A stretch of 64,000 bases of DNA, from assembly GCA_026692665.1 (NCBI GenBank), contig JAPLOF010000051.1, forward strand, positions 1 through 64,000, given 5' to 3'. This DNA comes from Planctomycetota bacterium (GTDB taxonomy: Bacteria > Planctomycetota > UBA1135 > GCA-002686595). Below, piece after piece: positions 43,626-56,071 of the stretch. Each line of letters opens with the position of its first letter. Positions within the stretch are counted from its first letter, which is position 1. The notes under the pieces are model-generated. The model saw nothing but the letters and a program-made list of their open reading frames with translations. It was not told where the DNA came from and did no database searches. Position numbers and translations under genes: made by a program.

Positions 43626-45157
43626 GGCGCCGATCTCGTGCGTGCGCCGTCGGGCCGCCACGCCGGGAGCACGATCTCGACACGCAGTCCTCGTCCGGGC
43701 TCGCTCGCCAGGTGCACGGCTCCGCCGTGCTGGTGGACGATGCGGTGCACGATCGCGAGCCCGAGCCCCGTCCCCTTGCCGACGTCCTTCGTCGTGAAGA
43801 ACAGGTCGGCGATGCGCGGCAGGTCCTCGGGCGCGACGCCGGGCCCGTCGTCCTCGACGACGAGCTGCACGGCATCGGTCCCGGCCGAGAGTCGCACGTC
43901 GATCCGCCCGCCGCGCTTCCCGCGCGAGGGATCCTCGAGCGCGTCGAGTGCGTTCACCAGCAGATTGAGCACCGCCTGACCGATCTCGTGGGCCTCGCCC
44001 AGCACGGGGGGCAGATCCCGCAACGCGGCGACCGCGGCCGCATCGGTCCGCCCGGTCGCGTCCGAGAGCTGGATCGCGACGTCCAGGGCCGCGGCGCGGT
44101 GCTGCACGAGAGCGATGGCGTCGGCGACGGGCTCGACGAGCGACAGCGGCACGGCGCGTGCCGTCCTGGGCGTGAAGCGCAGCAGCTGTCCCACGGTCGT
44201 TCGGATGCGTTCCAGGCCCGAGCGCAGGAGGCCGTGGTACTGCTTGCGCTTCTCCGGCGGCAGCTCGCCGCGCTCGAGCGCGTCCACGGCGTTCAGCAGT
44301 CCGCCGAGCGGATTGTTGATCTCGTGGGCGATGCCCGCGGCGAGCTCGCCGGTCGCCGCGAGCCGACGCTGCGTCATCGCCGCGGCTTCGGCCCGACGGA
44401 CCTGGTCCGTGGCCTCGCGGACCTCGCGTGCGCGCCGCGCGTCGAACCCCTCGATCTGTCCAGCCATCACGTCGAACGTGCGGATGAGGTCGCCCAGCTC
44501 GCCCGTGGAGTGGCCCCCGTCGGTTCGCGCCGACAGGTCGCCCCCGGCCAGTCGTCGCGCGACGGTCGTGAGCTCCTGGACGGGGTCGAGCACCGCGCGG
44601 CGCAGCAGCCAGAAGGTCGCCAACGTGATCAGCACCGTGGAGATCACGAACCACGGCAGCAGGCGCTTGAGCAGGCTGACCTGGCTCTCGAACCCGGACA
44701 GCGCGAACCAGCAGCCGCCCCACACCTCGCCCGAGCTGTCCGTGATGGGCATGGCCGTGCCGCCGTGGCTCGGCAACGCGACGCCGGTGCCGATGGCGCG
44801 TTCGATGTCCCTCAACACTCCCTGTTCCTCGAAGTCGAGCGAGCGCGTCGACCGGCCGCGGGGATTGATCCAGGCGCCGCGCGGCCAGATGCGCCCGGCC
44901 GCATCCGTCTCCATGTTCCGGTGGACGATCAGCGTGTCGTCGAAGTAGGCCCAGGTCGGCCACTGCAGGATCGTGGCCACGTTGATCTCGCCCTGCGGAC
45001 CGACGGTGGAACGCAGCCGGTCGAAGAGCGAGCGCGAGTACTCGGCGCGCAGTTGCTCGTCCACTTCGCGGCCGAAAAGCCCGAAACCGGTGCCGTACAC
45101 CAGCAGGTTGATCGCCGAGACGATCAGCAGAACGCGGACGCGCAGCGACACCTTCAT
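43622..45157 (-). CDS. Sensor histidine kinase
   Basis: A 511-residue protein. TM1 is near residues 7-28 (VRVLLIVSAINLLVYGTGFGLF). A CHASE4-like periplasmic sensor region runs to about residue 165 (YFDDTLIVHRN, GGCWFALSG). TM2 follows (LLPWFVISTVLITLATFWLL), then a HAMP domain, a HisKA H-box (GIAHEINNPLGGLLNAVDAL) and a HATPase_c domain with VLNLLVNALDAL, VEDDGPGVAPEDL and GKGTGLGLAIV. It autophosphorylates and would pass phosphate to a response regulator; none is adjacent. It lies 42 nt behind the platform gene and is coupled to the CNNM gene by GTGA. Confidence 0.93.
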   Translation of the reverse strand: MKVSLRVRVLLIVSAINLLVYGTGFGLFGREVDEQLRAEYSRSLFDRLRSTVGPQGEINVATILQWPTWAYFDDTLIVHRNMETDAAGRIWPRGAWINPRGRSTRSLDFEEQGVLRDIERAIGTGVALPSHGGTAMPITDSSGEVWGGCWFALSGFESQVSLLKRLLPWFVISTVLITLATFWLLRRAVLDPVQELTTVARRLAGGDLSARTDGGHSTGELGDLIRTFDVMAGQIEGFDARRAREVREATDQVRRAEAAAMTQRRLAATGELAAGIAHEINNPLGGLLNAVDALERGELPPEKRKQYHGLLRSGLERIRTTVGQLLRFTPRTARAVPLSLVEPVADAIALVQHRAAALDVAIQLSDATGRTDAAAVAALRDLPPVLGEAHEIGQAVLNLLVNALDALEDPSRGKRGGRIDVRLSAGTDAVQLVVEDDGPGVAPEDLPRIADLFFTTKDVGKGTGLGLAIVHRIVHQHGGAVHLASEPGRGLRVEIVLPAWRPDGARTRSAP

Positions 45158-45199
45158 GCGCGCAGCGCTCCACGCCTCGCGGGCCGCTCTTCGACTGGC

Positions 45200-46295
45200 T
45201 CAGGCATTCCCGATCGTGTTCATGATCTCGAGGAGCGGGAGGAACAGCGCCACCACGATGAAACCGACGAACCCGGCGACCACGATCAGGAGCGCGGGCT
45301 CGATGACCTTGAAAAGCGAGTCGATCTGGCGATCGACCTGGATTTCGTAGGCGTCGGCGACCTTGAGCAACATGCGGTCGAGCTCGCCGGTCGCTTCGCC
45401 GACGTCCACCATGTTCACCACGAGGTCGTCGAAGAGCCCGGTCTCCCCCATCGGTCGCGCGATGCCCTCGCCCTCCCGGACCGTGCGGCGGATCGACTCC
45501 ACGCCCTCGGCCAGGACTTCGTTGCGCGTCGCGTCGCGCACGATGCCCAGGGAGTCGAGGTGCGGCACGCCAGCCTGCACGAGCGTCCCGAAGTTGCGCG
45601 TGAACGCCGCGATCAGGCCCTTGGAGAGCAGTGGGCCGAACAGCGGCAGCCGCAGGTAGATCTTGTGGACGCGGTAGCGATAGGGCTGACTCCGACGCAT
45701 CGCCACCACGTGCGTGACGATCAGCGCGACGGGCAGGCCGAAGACGACGTACCAGCGGTCGACGGTGAAGCGCGAGACGTCCAGCAGGATCTGCGTCATC
45801 CGCGGCAGCTGGATGCCGAACGAACGGAAGATCTCCTCGAAGCGCGGGATGATGAACACGATGACGGCCGCGATCACGAGCACGGCCACCGAGATGATCA
45901 CGCTGGGATAGATCGTGGCGTTCTTGATCTGTGCCGAGCACGCCGCCCGCTTCGCCGGCGCGGACCATGTTGGCGTAGAGGCGGTCGAATGCCTGCGGGT
46001 GCTTCTCGAGCGCCTCCGAGAGCGGCGTGCCCGAGGTCACGTCCTCGACCACGTCCTGCAGCACGGCCTTGAACGGGCCGGGCCTCATCTGGCCCTCGAG
46101 GATCGTGAGCGCCTTGACGATCGGGATGCCCGCGTCCGTCAGGGTCGCGAGCTGCACCGTGAAGTCGGTGACCTGCCGCGGGCGGACGCGGCCGCGCGGG
46201 CGACGCGGCGCGGCAGCGCCGGAGTCCTCGCCCCGGTCCGGTGTCACGGCCGGGCCAGCCGCACGCGTCGCGGCTCGTTGGATCTTCTTGGCCAT
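45200..46295 (-). pseudogene. GspF/PilC inner-membrane platform protein, frameshifted with internal deletion
   Basis: The N-terminal part (from ATG 46295) reads a normal T2SF domain (TDFTVQLATLTDAGIPIVKALTILEG, LYANMVRAGEAGGVLG) to about 45935. The C-terminal part continues in another frame (IKNATIYPSVIISVAVLVIAAVIV to the stop at 45200), with the second T2SF repeat and LLPLFE-like terminal helix. Between them, the usual helix after GEAGGVL (the LxRLAxFxEKxxxLK type) is missing. About 17 codons are gone, and the deletion length must be 3n+2 to explain the shift. As written, no full-length platform protein can be made. It sits between two intact ATPase genes and a histidine kinase in one operon. 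It may be a true pseudogene or a local assembly/sequencing loss. Confidence 0.85.
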
Positions 46296-46314
46296 CCTGG
46301 GTCCGTCTCGCTCT

Positions 46315-48018
46315 CTAGCGCGCAGTTTCGCGCAGGACTTCCTCGATCGTGGTCTTGCCCGCGAGCATCGCCTGGATGCCGACGTCGCGCAGGGATCGCA
46401 TGCCCGCGCGCACGGCCGCCGCGCGGATCTCGCCCGTGGAGGCGCGCCGCAGGATCGCGGCGCGGATCTCCTCTCCGACGTGCAGGATCTCGAAGATCCC
46501 CGTGCGCCCGCGGTACCCGGTGTGGTGACACCGCGGGCAGCCCTTGCCGAACCAGAAAGGCTGGCCGCGCACGACCGCGGCGTCGGGGCCGAGCTCCAGG
46601 ATCATGTCCTCGTCGGGCTCGTAGCGCTCCTTGCACGCGTCGCAGATGGTGCGCACGAGGCGCTGAGCCACGACGGCCTCGAGCGTCGCGGTGATCAGGA
46701 ACGGCTCGACGCCCATGTCCACGAGGCGGGTGACGGTGCTGGGCGCGTCGTTCGTGTGCAGCGTCGAGAACACGGTGTGCCCCGTGAGGCTCGCTTCGAC
46801 CGCGACCGAGGCGGTCTCGCCGTCGCGGATCTCGCCGATCAGGATCTTGTCCGGGTCCTGGCGCAGGACCGTGCGCAGCACCGAGGCGTACGTCACGCCG
46901 ATGTCGTCGTGGATCGGCACCTGCACGACGCCCTCGATGTCGTACTCGACCGGATCCTCGACGGTGATGATCTTCAGGTCGGGCAGGTTCGTCTCCTGCA
47001 GCATCGCGTACAGCGTCGTGGTCTTGCCCGAGCCGGTGGGCCCCGTCACCAGCACGATTCCGTGAGGCAGACGCGTGAGGCGCGTGAGCTGCTCGCGATC
47101 CGACGGCCCCAATCCCAGTGCTTCGAGGTCCAGACTGACCGCGCTGCGATCGAGCACGCGCAGCACGCAGCCTTCGCCGGAGACGCCGGGGATCGACGCC
47201 ACGCGCAGGTCCACGGGCCGCCCGTCGATCGCGAGCTCGATGCGTCCGTCCTGCGGCATGCGCGTCTCGGCGATGTCGAGGTCGGCCAGGACCTTGATGC
47301 GCGCGATGAGCGGCTGCGCCAGGTGCGCCGGCGGCGCCTCGATCTCGTACAGGGAGCCATCCACCCGGTAGCGGATGCGCAGGATCCCCTCGAACGTCTC
47401 GAAGTGCACGTCGCTGGCGCGGTCCTGGATGGCCCGGTGCAGGATCGAGTTCAGGAGGCGCACGACCGGCGCGCTCTTCGCCGCGGACTGGACGTCCGCG
47501 CCCGAAACCGCCCGCGCCGCGTCACGGATCGCGTCCGCCAGCGAGCCCTCGGGGCCGTAGTGCTCGAGGACCTTGGCCTTGATCTGCGCCGCGTCGGCGA
47601 GCGCCGCGCGCACGTCGATGCCCTTCTGGAACCGCAGGTCCTCCAGCACGGCCGTGTTCAGGGGATCCGCGATCGCGACCACGAGCGTCTTGCCTTCGAT
47701 GCGCAACGGAAGGACTCCGTACGCGTGCGCGGAGCTCGCGTCGACGAGCGCCAGCGCGGCCTTCTCCGGTGTCACGCGCGCGAGGTCGACGGCCTCGAGC
47801 CCGGCCTGCTCGGCCAGCGCGCGGGCGACCTGGGCCGTGGTCGCGTGGCCGAGTTGCACGAGGCACTGGCCGATCAGTCCACCGTGCTTGCGCTGCTCCG
47901 CCAGGCCCTCCTGGACCTGACCTTCCTTGACGACGCCCTGCCCCTTCAGCACCTGGCCGAGGAGTCGCCTCCCGGCGCCGCTCGACGGGCCGGAGCTGCT
48001 GGGCGCGGCCGGGCTCAC
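46315..48018 (-). CDS. Type II secretion / type IV pilus assembly ATPase (GspE/PilB), copy 2
   Basis: A 567-residue protein. The N-terminal MshEN-like domain (GQVLKGQGVVKEGQVQEGL) is followed by the secretion ATPase core. Walker A is GPTGSGKTTTLYAML, the Asp box ITVEDPVEYDIEG, Walker B ILIGEIRDGETASVAVEASL and the His box GHTVFSTLHTND. The tetracysteine zinc site is CDACKERY...GCPRCHHTGYRGR. It would drive pilus or pseudopilus assembly from the cytoplasmic face. The GTG start overlaps the PilT-like stop (GTGA), and the platform gene follows after 19 nt. Confidence 0.93.
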   Translation of the reverse strand: MSPAAPSSSGPSSGAGRRLLGQVLKGQGVVKEGQVQEGLAEQRKHGGLIGQCLVQLGHATTAQVARALAEQAGLEAVDLARVTPEKAALALVDASSAHAYGVLPLRIEGKTLVVAIADPLNTAVLEDLRFQKGIDVRAALADAAQIKAKVLEHYGPEGSLADAIRDAARAVSGADVQSAAKSAPVVRLLNSILHRAIQDRASDVHFETFEGILRIRYRVDGSLYEIEAPPAHLAQPLIARIKVLADLDIAETRMPQDGRIELAIDGRPVDLRVASIPGVSGEGCVLRVLDRSAVSLDLEALGLGPSDREQLTRLTRLPHGIVLVTGPTGSGKTTTLYAMLQETNLPDLKIITVEDPVEYDIEGVVQVPIHDDIGVTYASVLRTVLRQDPDKILIGEIRDGETASVAVEASLTGHTVFSTLHTNDAPSTVTRLVDMGVEPFLITATLEAVVAQRLVRTICDACKERYEPDEDMILELGPDAAVVRGQPFWFGKGCPRCHHTGYRGRTGIFEILHVGEEIRAAILRRASTGEIRAAAVRAGMRSLRDVGIQAMLAGKTTIEEVLRETAR

Positions 48019-49070
48019 AACCGTGCCTCCAGGTCCTTGTCGTCCTGCGCGGCGTCGATCGCGATCTCGCGCGAGATCTGGCCCTTCTTCGCCAGCTCGA
48101 GCAAGTAGTCGTCGAGCGTGATCATCCCGAGCTTGCGCGAGGTCTGAATCGTCGAGTTGATCTTGTTCGTCTCGTTCTTCCGGATCAGGTTCGCGATCGC
48201 CGGAGTCATGATCATGATCTCGAAGGCCGCGATCCGGCCGGTCGCGTCCTTCTTCGGAAGGAGCACCTGGCTGATCACCGCCAGGAGCGAGACCGAGAGC
48301 TGCGCGCGGATCTGTTCCTGCTGGTTCGCCGGGAACGCGTCGATGATCCGGTTCACCGTGCGAGCGGACCCCGTGGTGTGCAGGGTGCCGAACACGAGGT
48401 GGCCCGTCTCGGCGGCCGTGATCGCGGCCGAGATCGTCTCGAGATCGCGCATTTCGCCGAGCAGGATCACGTCGGGGTCCTGTCGCAGCACGCGTCGCAT
48501 CGCCTCGGGGAAATCGGGCACGTCCACGCCGACTTCGCGCTGCGTCACGAGCCCCTTCTTGTGCCCGTGGAAGTACTCGATCGGGTCCTCGATCGTGACG
48601 ACGTGCCGGTCCATCGTCTGGTTGATCCAATCGATGAGCGTCGCGAGGGTCGTCGTCTTTCCGGAGCCCGTCGGACCGGTGACGAGGATCAGCCCGCGCG
48701 GCTTGCGCAGGAGCGGCTTCACGCCGTCGGGAAGCCCGATCTCCTCGAAGGAGAGCAGCCGGTTCGGGATCAGGCGCAGAACGGCCGAGGTGCGACCGCG
48801 CTGGCGCAGCACGCTGACCCGGAAGCGGTCGCCGCCGGTGTGAGCGAGTCCGAAGTCGGTCGTACCGATCTTCTGGACCTCCGCCCACTGCGAGTCCGAG
48901 CACAGCTCGCGGCACAGGGCGAGGCACGCGGCGTCGTCCAGGATGGGATCGTCGAGCGCGACGAGGTCGCCCTTGATCCGCGCCACGGGCGGGCGACCCG
49001 GGTTCAGGTGCAGATCGGAGGCCTTCTTCTGCACGCAGAGGGTCATCAGGTCGCGCACGCTCTTCGTCAC
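48015..49070 (-). CDS. PilT-like twitching/retraction ATPase
   Basis: A 351-residue protein. N-terminal domain with SDLHLNPGRPPVARIKGDL. Walker A is GPTGSGKTTTLATLID, the Asp box VVTIEDPIEYFHGHKKG and Walker B VILLGEMRDLETISAAI. The His box is GHLVFGTLHTTGSA. PAIANLIRKNETNKI corresponds to the PilT AIRNLIRE motif. No tetracysteine site, as expected for PilT. It powers pilus retraction. The start is the GTG at 49070, 17 nt behind the first GspE/PilB gene, with GGAAGGA upstream; the frame is open further 5'. Confidence 0.92.
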   Translation of the reverse strand: MTKSVRDLMTLCVQKKASDLHLNPGRPPVARIKGDLVALDDPILDDAACLALCRELCSDSQWAEVQKIGTTDFGLAHTGGDRFRVSVLRQRGRTSAVLRLIPNRLLSFEEIGLPDGVKPLLRKPRGLILVTGPTGSGKTTTLATLIDWINQTMDRHVVTIEDPIEYFHGHKKGLVTQREVGVDVPDFPEAMRRVLRQDPDVILLGEMRDLETISAAITAAETGHLVFGTLHTTGSARTVNRIIDAFPANQQEQIRAQLSVSLLAVISQVLLPKKDATGRIAAFEIMIMTPAIANLIRKNETNKINSTIQTSRKLGMITLDDYLLELAKKGQISREIAIDAAQDDKDLEARL

Positions 49071-49087
49071 GGTGTTCGCATCCTTCC

Positions 49088-50752
49088 CTAGAGATCCTCG
49101 CCCGCCGCGAGCCGGGTCACGCGCACGACCTCGTTCACGCTGGTGTCGCCGCGCAGGACTTTTCGCGCGCCGTCCGTGACGAGCGGGCGCAGGGCGCCGC
49201 TCGCGGCGGCGCGCTCCCGCACGGCCTGGAGTCCCGACCCCTCGAACACGAGCTCGCGGATCGCGTGGTCCATCTCGAGGAGCTCGAAGACCGCGATCCG
49301 CCCGCGGTACCCGGAGCCCTCGCACGACCGGCATCCGCGCGCGCGACGGAACTTGCGGCCCGCGACGTTCTTCGGGTCGAACCCCAGGGCGCGGATCTCG
49401 GCTTCGGTCGGCGGGTACTCCTCGGCGCACTCGCGGCACAGTCGGCGCACGAGGCGCTGCGCGACGACGGCCTGCACCGAGGCCGACACGAGGAACGGCT
49501 GGACTCCGATGTCGACCAGGCGCGTCAGGGCCGAGGGCGCGTCGTTGGTGTGCAGCGTCGAGAACACGAGGTGTCCCGTGAGCGCCGACTGGATCGCGAT
49601 CTCCGCCGTCTCCTTGTCGCGGATCTCGCCGACGAGGATGACGTTCGGCGCGGCCCGCAGCATCGCCTTCAGGATCCGCGCGAACGTCAGGCCGATCTTC
49701 GCGTTGACCTGGACCTGGTTGATCCCGCTGATGTGGTACTCGACCGGATCCTCGGCCGTGATGATCTTCACGTCGGGCCGGTTGAGCTCCGTGAGCGCGC
49801 CGTAGAGCGTGGTCGTCTTCCCCGAGCCCGTCGGCCCCGTCACGAGCACGATCCCGTTCGGGCGGCGGATCTGCCGCCGGAACCAGCGGTAGTCGTCGTC
49901 CTCGAAGCCCAGCTCCTTCAGCGAGATCAGGGAGCGCGAGCGGTCGAGCAGGCGCATCACGATCGTCTCGCCGTGGCTCGAGGGCAGGATCGAGCAACGC
50001 ACGTCGATCTCCCGGCCGTCGATCGTGAGGCCGATGCGCCCGTCCTGGGGCTTGCGGCGCTCGGCGATGTCCATCGAGGCCATGATCTTGAGGCGCGAGA
50101 CGAGGGGCGCGTGGAGGTGCAGCGGGTGCTCGGCGATGTCGCGCAACATGCCGTCCACCCGGAAGCGCACGCGGACGGCCGTGCGGCCCGGCTCGATGTG
50201 GATGTCGCTCGAGCGCGCCTCGAGCGCCTGCTGGAACGTGCGCGTCACGAGCCGGACGATCGGCGCGTCGCTCTCCGCGTCGCCCTCCTCCACCTTCATC
50301 GAGCGGGCGACCGACGTGTCGGTCGGTGCCGCGCCGTAGTAGCGCGCCAGCGCGCGCTTCAACGCCGACGGCGTCGCGAGCGCCGCGGCGACGTCGATTC
50401 CGAGCGCGAAGCGCAACTGGTCGACGAGGATGCGCTTCGTCGGGTCCTCGATCGCCACGACGAGCCGGCCGGCCTTCTCCAGCACGGGCACGAGTCCCGC
50501 GTCGCGGGCCATCTCGGCCGGCACGCGCGCCAGGACTTCGGGCGCGATGCGGCCCTTGTCCAGGTCGACGAAGGGCAGGCCTTGTTCCTTGGCGTAGGTC
50601 CGGTAGAGGGTGGTCTCGTCGACGAGCGCCAGCTTCGCGAGCGCCTCGTCGAGGCGCAGCCCCCCGTTCCGCTGGTAGGCCTGGGCCTCGCGGAGCGCGG
50701 CTTCGGTGAGCGCGCCCGAAGCGACCAGCATCTCGCCGAGGGTCTGGGACAC
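49088..50752 (-). CDS. Type II secretion / type IV pilus assembly ATPase (GspE/PilB), copy 1
   Basis: A 554-residue protein. The MshEN N-terminal domain (LGEMLVASGALTEAALREAQAYQ, DETTLYRTYAKEQGLPFVDLD) is followed by the ATPase core. Walker A is GPTGSGKTTTLYGAL, the Asp box ITAEDPVEYHISG, Walker B VILVGEIRDKETAEIAIQSAL and the His box GHLVFSTLHTNDAPSA. The zinc tetracysteine is CRECAEEY...GCRSCEGSGYRGR. It probably powers assembly of a pilus or pseudopilus. GTG 50752 (VSQTLGEML) is chosen. The in-frame start at 50839 falls inside the terminator of the preceding gene, so it is unlikely. First gene of the operon running to 41407. Confidence 0.93.
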   Translation of the reverse strand: MSQTLGEMLVASGALTEAALREAQAYQRNGGLRLDEALAKLALVDETTLYRTYAKEQGLPFVDLDKGRIAPEVLARVPAEMARDAGLVPVLEKAGRLVVAIEDPTKRILVDQLRFALGIDVAAALATPSALKRALARYYGAAPTDTSVARSMKVEEGDAESDAPIVRLVTRTFQQALEARSSDIHIEPGRTAVRVRFRVDGMLRDIAEHPLHLHAPLVSRLKIMASMDIAERRKPQDGRIGLTIDGREIDVRCSILPSSHGETIVMRLLDRSRSLISLKELGFEDDDYRWFRRQIRRPNGIVLVTGPTGSGKTTTLYGALTELNRPDVKIITAEDPVEYHISGINQVQVNAKIGLTFARILKAMLRAAPNVILVGEIRDKETAEIAIQSALTGHLVFSTLHTNDAPSALTRLVDIGVQPFLVSASVQAVVAQRLVRRLCRECAEEYPPTEAEIRALGFDPKNVAGRKFRRARGCRSCEGSGYRGRIAVFELLEMDHAIRELVFEGSGLQAVRERAAASGALRPLVTDGARKVLRGDTSVNEVVRVTRLAAGEDL

Positions 50753-50812
50753 GTGGGGGGGGGCGGCGGGTTGCGGACGGGCGGGACTAGGGCCCGACGA
50801 GCGGGCAGGTAA

Positions 50813-50857
50813 CGTACAAAACGAGCGACCGCCCCGCACGGTGGGCGGAGCGGTCGC
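50813..50857 (-). terminator. Intrinsic terminator of the DUF1573 gene
   Basis: On the minus strand, a hairpin with arms GCGACCGC / GCGGTCGC plus inner CCGC / GCGG (12 pairs, one mismatch, 7-nt loop) lies about 40 nt past the stop codon. It is followed directly by TCGTTTTGT. This is the most convincing Rho-independent terminator in the window. It separates the lipoprotein from the secretion operon. Confidence 0.85.
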
Positions 50858-50896
50858 GGGGCGGCCGGCGTGGCCGCGCGGTACGGTACGCCGGGT

Positions 50897-52471
50897 CTAC
50901 TTCGGCGCCTGTTCCGCGCCCGGAGCGCCGGCTCCGCCGCGGCAGACGCCCGTGATCGGGATCTTGATCTCGGGCTTGTCGGGGTGGCCGATCTTCACGA
51001 CCAGCATCCCGCTGAAGCTGCCCGAGAGCGAATCCGGCAGGCCGTTCAGGGTGACCTCGACGTCGACCGCGTTCTCGTTCGGAACGGGGCGCACGACGGC
51101 GTTGAAGTTCTTCGAGAACTCCCACTCGGCCGTGTCGCGACCTTGGATCGAGACCTCGGGGGCGGTCAGCTTGAACTCGCCGTCGTGGCTCGTGATGCGG
51201 ACCGTGCGCGCCATCGTCTGGCCCGGGCGGATGAGGCCCAGCGAGACGAACTGCGGGTTGAAGGAGATGGCGCCCGTGACGCGCGCCATGACCGTCGCCT
51301 GGACTTCGTACGTCGGCATCGCGCCGTTCGGCATCTTCTCGCCGCCCGGGATCGACATGTCGCTCTTCAGCTGGACCGAGTAGGCGAGGCTGCCCTCGAC
51401 GAGGCCCGGACCGGCCGTGGCGACGAGTTCCCAACGCGTGGCCTTGCCTTCGGCGTCTTCATCGAGCGCCTTCAGGTCGATCTTCAGCCCCTGCGGCATG
51501 TTGTCCTTGACCGCGCTGAGCTTGACACGCTGGCCCTTGGCCGTCGTGACCGTGAGCTTGTCCGTCGCCGTGTCCTTCTGCGACAGGTTCTGGAAGTTGA
51601 TGCTCGGCGGGTTGACGGTGAAGAACGGATCGACGTCGGCTTCCAGCGAGAGGATCGTCTGGCCGCGCGGGTCGTTCGTGAACATGTTGATCTTGCTGCC
51701 GGCGTGACCGCGCTTGTTCTGCGTGTGCAGCGTCGCGGCGATCTCGATCTTGCGCCCCGGGGGCAGCGGCTTGCCGTACTGGTACGGCACCATCTGGCCT
51801 TCGTTGTCCTGGGCGGTGATCTGCGCCACCGTGCAACCGCAGGTCGGCTTGGCCTGCTTGATGATCAGGTCCTCCTCGCCCGAGGACTGCATCAGGAACT
51901 TGTGATTCAGGACGTCGCCCTGCATGACCTTGCCGAAGTTGATCGTGTCCGAACCGAACTCGTAGGTGATGCGCGCCTTGGAGTTCGGGTCCGTGTCGGT
52001 CAGCGGATCGACGGCGCCCTTCGCGGCCGCGGCCTTGGCGTCGAGCGCCTTCTGCGTCTCGGCCTTGATCTGCTCCGGGCTCTTCAGCTCCGGCGTCGGA
52101 GCCTTGCCGGCCTGCGTGGCGGCGACGTCGTTCGAAGCCTTCTGGGCGGCCTGCGTGGCGGCCAGGCCAGCCTTCTGCGTCGCGTCCTTGGCGGCCGCGA
52201 CGGTCTGCTCGGTCGCGCCCTTCACCGCAGCGGCGGTCTTCTCCGCCGCTTCCTTGGTGGCGGCGGCGGTCTTGTCGGCGGCCGACTTCACGGCTTCGGC
52301 GGTCTTGGCCGCGGCGTCCGCGGGGGCCGCCGGTGCGCTGGCCGTCTTGGCCGGCGCGGCGGTCTTGGACGTGTCGCTGCACCCGGGCAGCAGGGCGGCC
52401 ACGGCGACGAGCGCGCCGGCGGCGAGGAGGCGGCGCGCGACGACGCCTTGCATGAGGGCTTTGAGCAGCAT
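50897..52471 (-). CDS. DUF1573 lipoprotein with LEA-like amphipathic repeat
   Basis: A 524-residue protein. The signal peptide ends in a lipobox (LVAVAALLPGC). Residues 35-130 are an Ala/Lys/Thr-rich 11-mer-like repeat (KTAEAVKSAADKTAAATKEA and so on), like LEA_4 or apolipoprotein helices. From about residue 170, DUF1573 motifs appear (GSDTINFGKVMQGDVLNHKF, TCGCTVAQI, PPGRKIEI). Further Ig-like segments follow. DUF1573 domains are ASH/MSP-like Ig folds very common in Planctomycetota and Bacteroidota exported proteins; their function is unknown. The ATG at 52471 has GGAG about 8 nt upstream. A strong terminator follows. Confidence 0.85.
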   Translation of the reverse strand: MLLKALMQGVVARRLLAAGALVAVAALLPGCSDTSKTAAPAKTASAPAAPADAAAKTAEAVKSAADKTAAATKEAAEKTAAAVKGATEQTVAAAKDATQKAGLAATQAAQKASNDVAATQAGKAPTPELKSPEQIKAETQKALDAKAAAAKGAVDPLTDTDPNSKARITYEFGSDTINFGKVMQGDVLNHKFLMQSSGEEDLIIKQAKPTCGCTVAQITAQDNEGQMVPYQYGKPLPPGRKIEIAATLHTQNKRGHAGSKINMFTNDPRGQTILSLEADVDPFFTVNPPSINFQNLSQKDTATDKLTVTTAKGQRVKLSAVKDNMPQGLKIDLKALDEDAEGKATRWELVATAGPGLVEGSLAYSVQLKSDMSIPGGEKMPNGAMPTYEVQATVMARVTGAISFNPQFVSLGLIRPGQTMARTVRITSHDGEFKLTAPEVSIQGRDTAEWEFSKNFNAVVRPVPNENAVDVEVTLNGLPDSLSGSFSGMLVVKIGHPDKPEIKIPITGVCRGGAGAPGAEQAPK

Positions 52472-53275
52472 GATTCGTTCTCCGGTGGAGGGCCGAGGGT
52501 AGCCCGGCTGGGTGACCCGCGCCACTACGCAATGGCCGGGTAAGGGTTGGCCGGAAGATGGCGCCGGACGTGATTTCCTCGTTCCCCGGCTGCGGCCGGG
52601 GCCGCAGCCGGGCCGGCCCGCGACCACGGGGTGGTCTCGGCACCGAGGACTGCTAGGCTCCGCGCGTGGGGCGAATCCTCTCTTCGGCAGCCTGGGCGCT
52701 CTCCTGGACCCTCCTGTGCGGGGCCTGCGTGTCCCCGCCCGAGCCGGCGGACATCCTGGCCGTGGGCTTCCGAACGCCCGAACAGGCCTTCCGGACGTTC
52801 CAGACCGCCACGCGCCTCGACAACCCCGACCTGGAACTGCGCTGTTTCTCCCTGGATTTCCGCGCGCGCAACCGCATCTCGCAACTCACCTGGCGGGAGG
52901 GTCGGGCCGAGCTCTACGCGCGCCAGCCCTGGCTGCGCGCCGGAATCGCCGGAGCGGAGGTCGTTGACGTCCGCTCCAGCGCGGGGCATGCCCGCCTGCG
53001 GATCGACACGGCGGGGGGCGAGTACGTGGTCGAGCTCGTGCGCGAGGACTTCGCCGAGGCCTGGGCCGGGTCCGAGCGGGTCCTGGACGAGTCGATCGAC
53101 TGGCGCACCCAAACCGGGGTCCAGCCCGGCGCGGGCGAGCGTCGATGGATCTTCGGCCGCGTCGCCATCCCCTCCGGCGTCGACGAGTCCGCGATCACCG
53201 AACAGCGGTACGGGAGGGAGTGGAAGATCGACGACGTCGGCCCGCTCGAAGCGGCCGGCGAGGCCCCCCCCCACC

Positions 53276-56041
<2,766 letters not shown>

Positions 56042-56071
56042 ACCCTCGGCACGGTCCGGTCCTCCACACCT

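Noticed and set aside
45200..46295. Programmed ribosomal frameshift in the platform gene
   Set aside because: A shift alone would not remove the conserved helix. Residues are missing as well, so deletion is the better reading.
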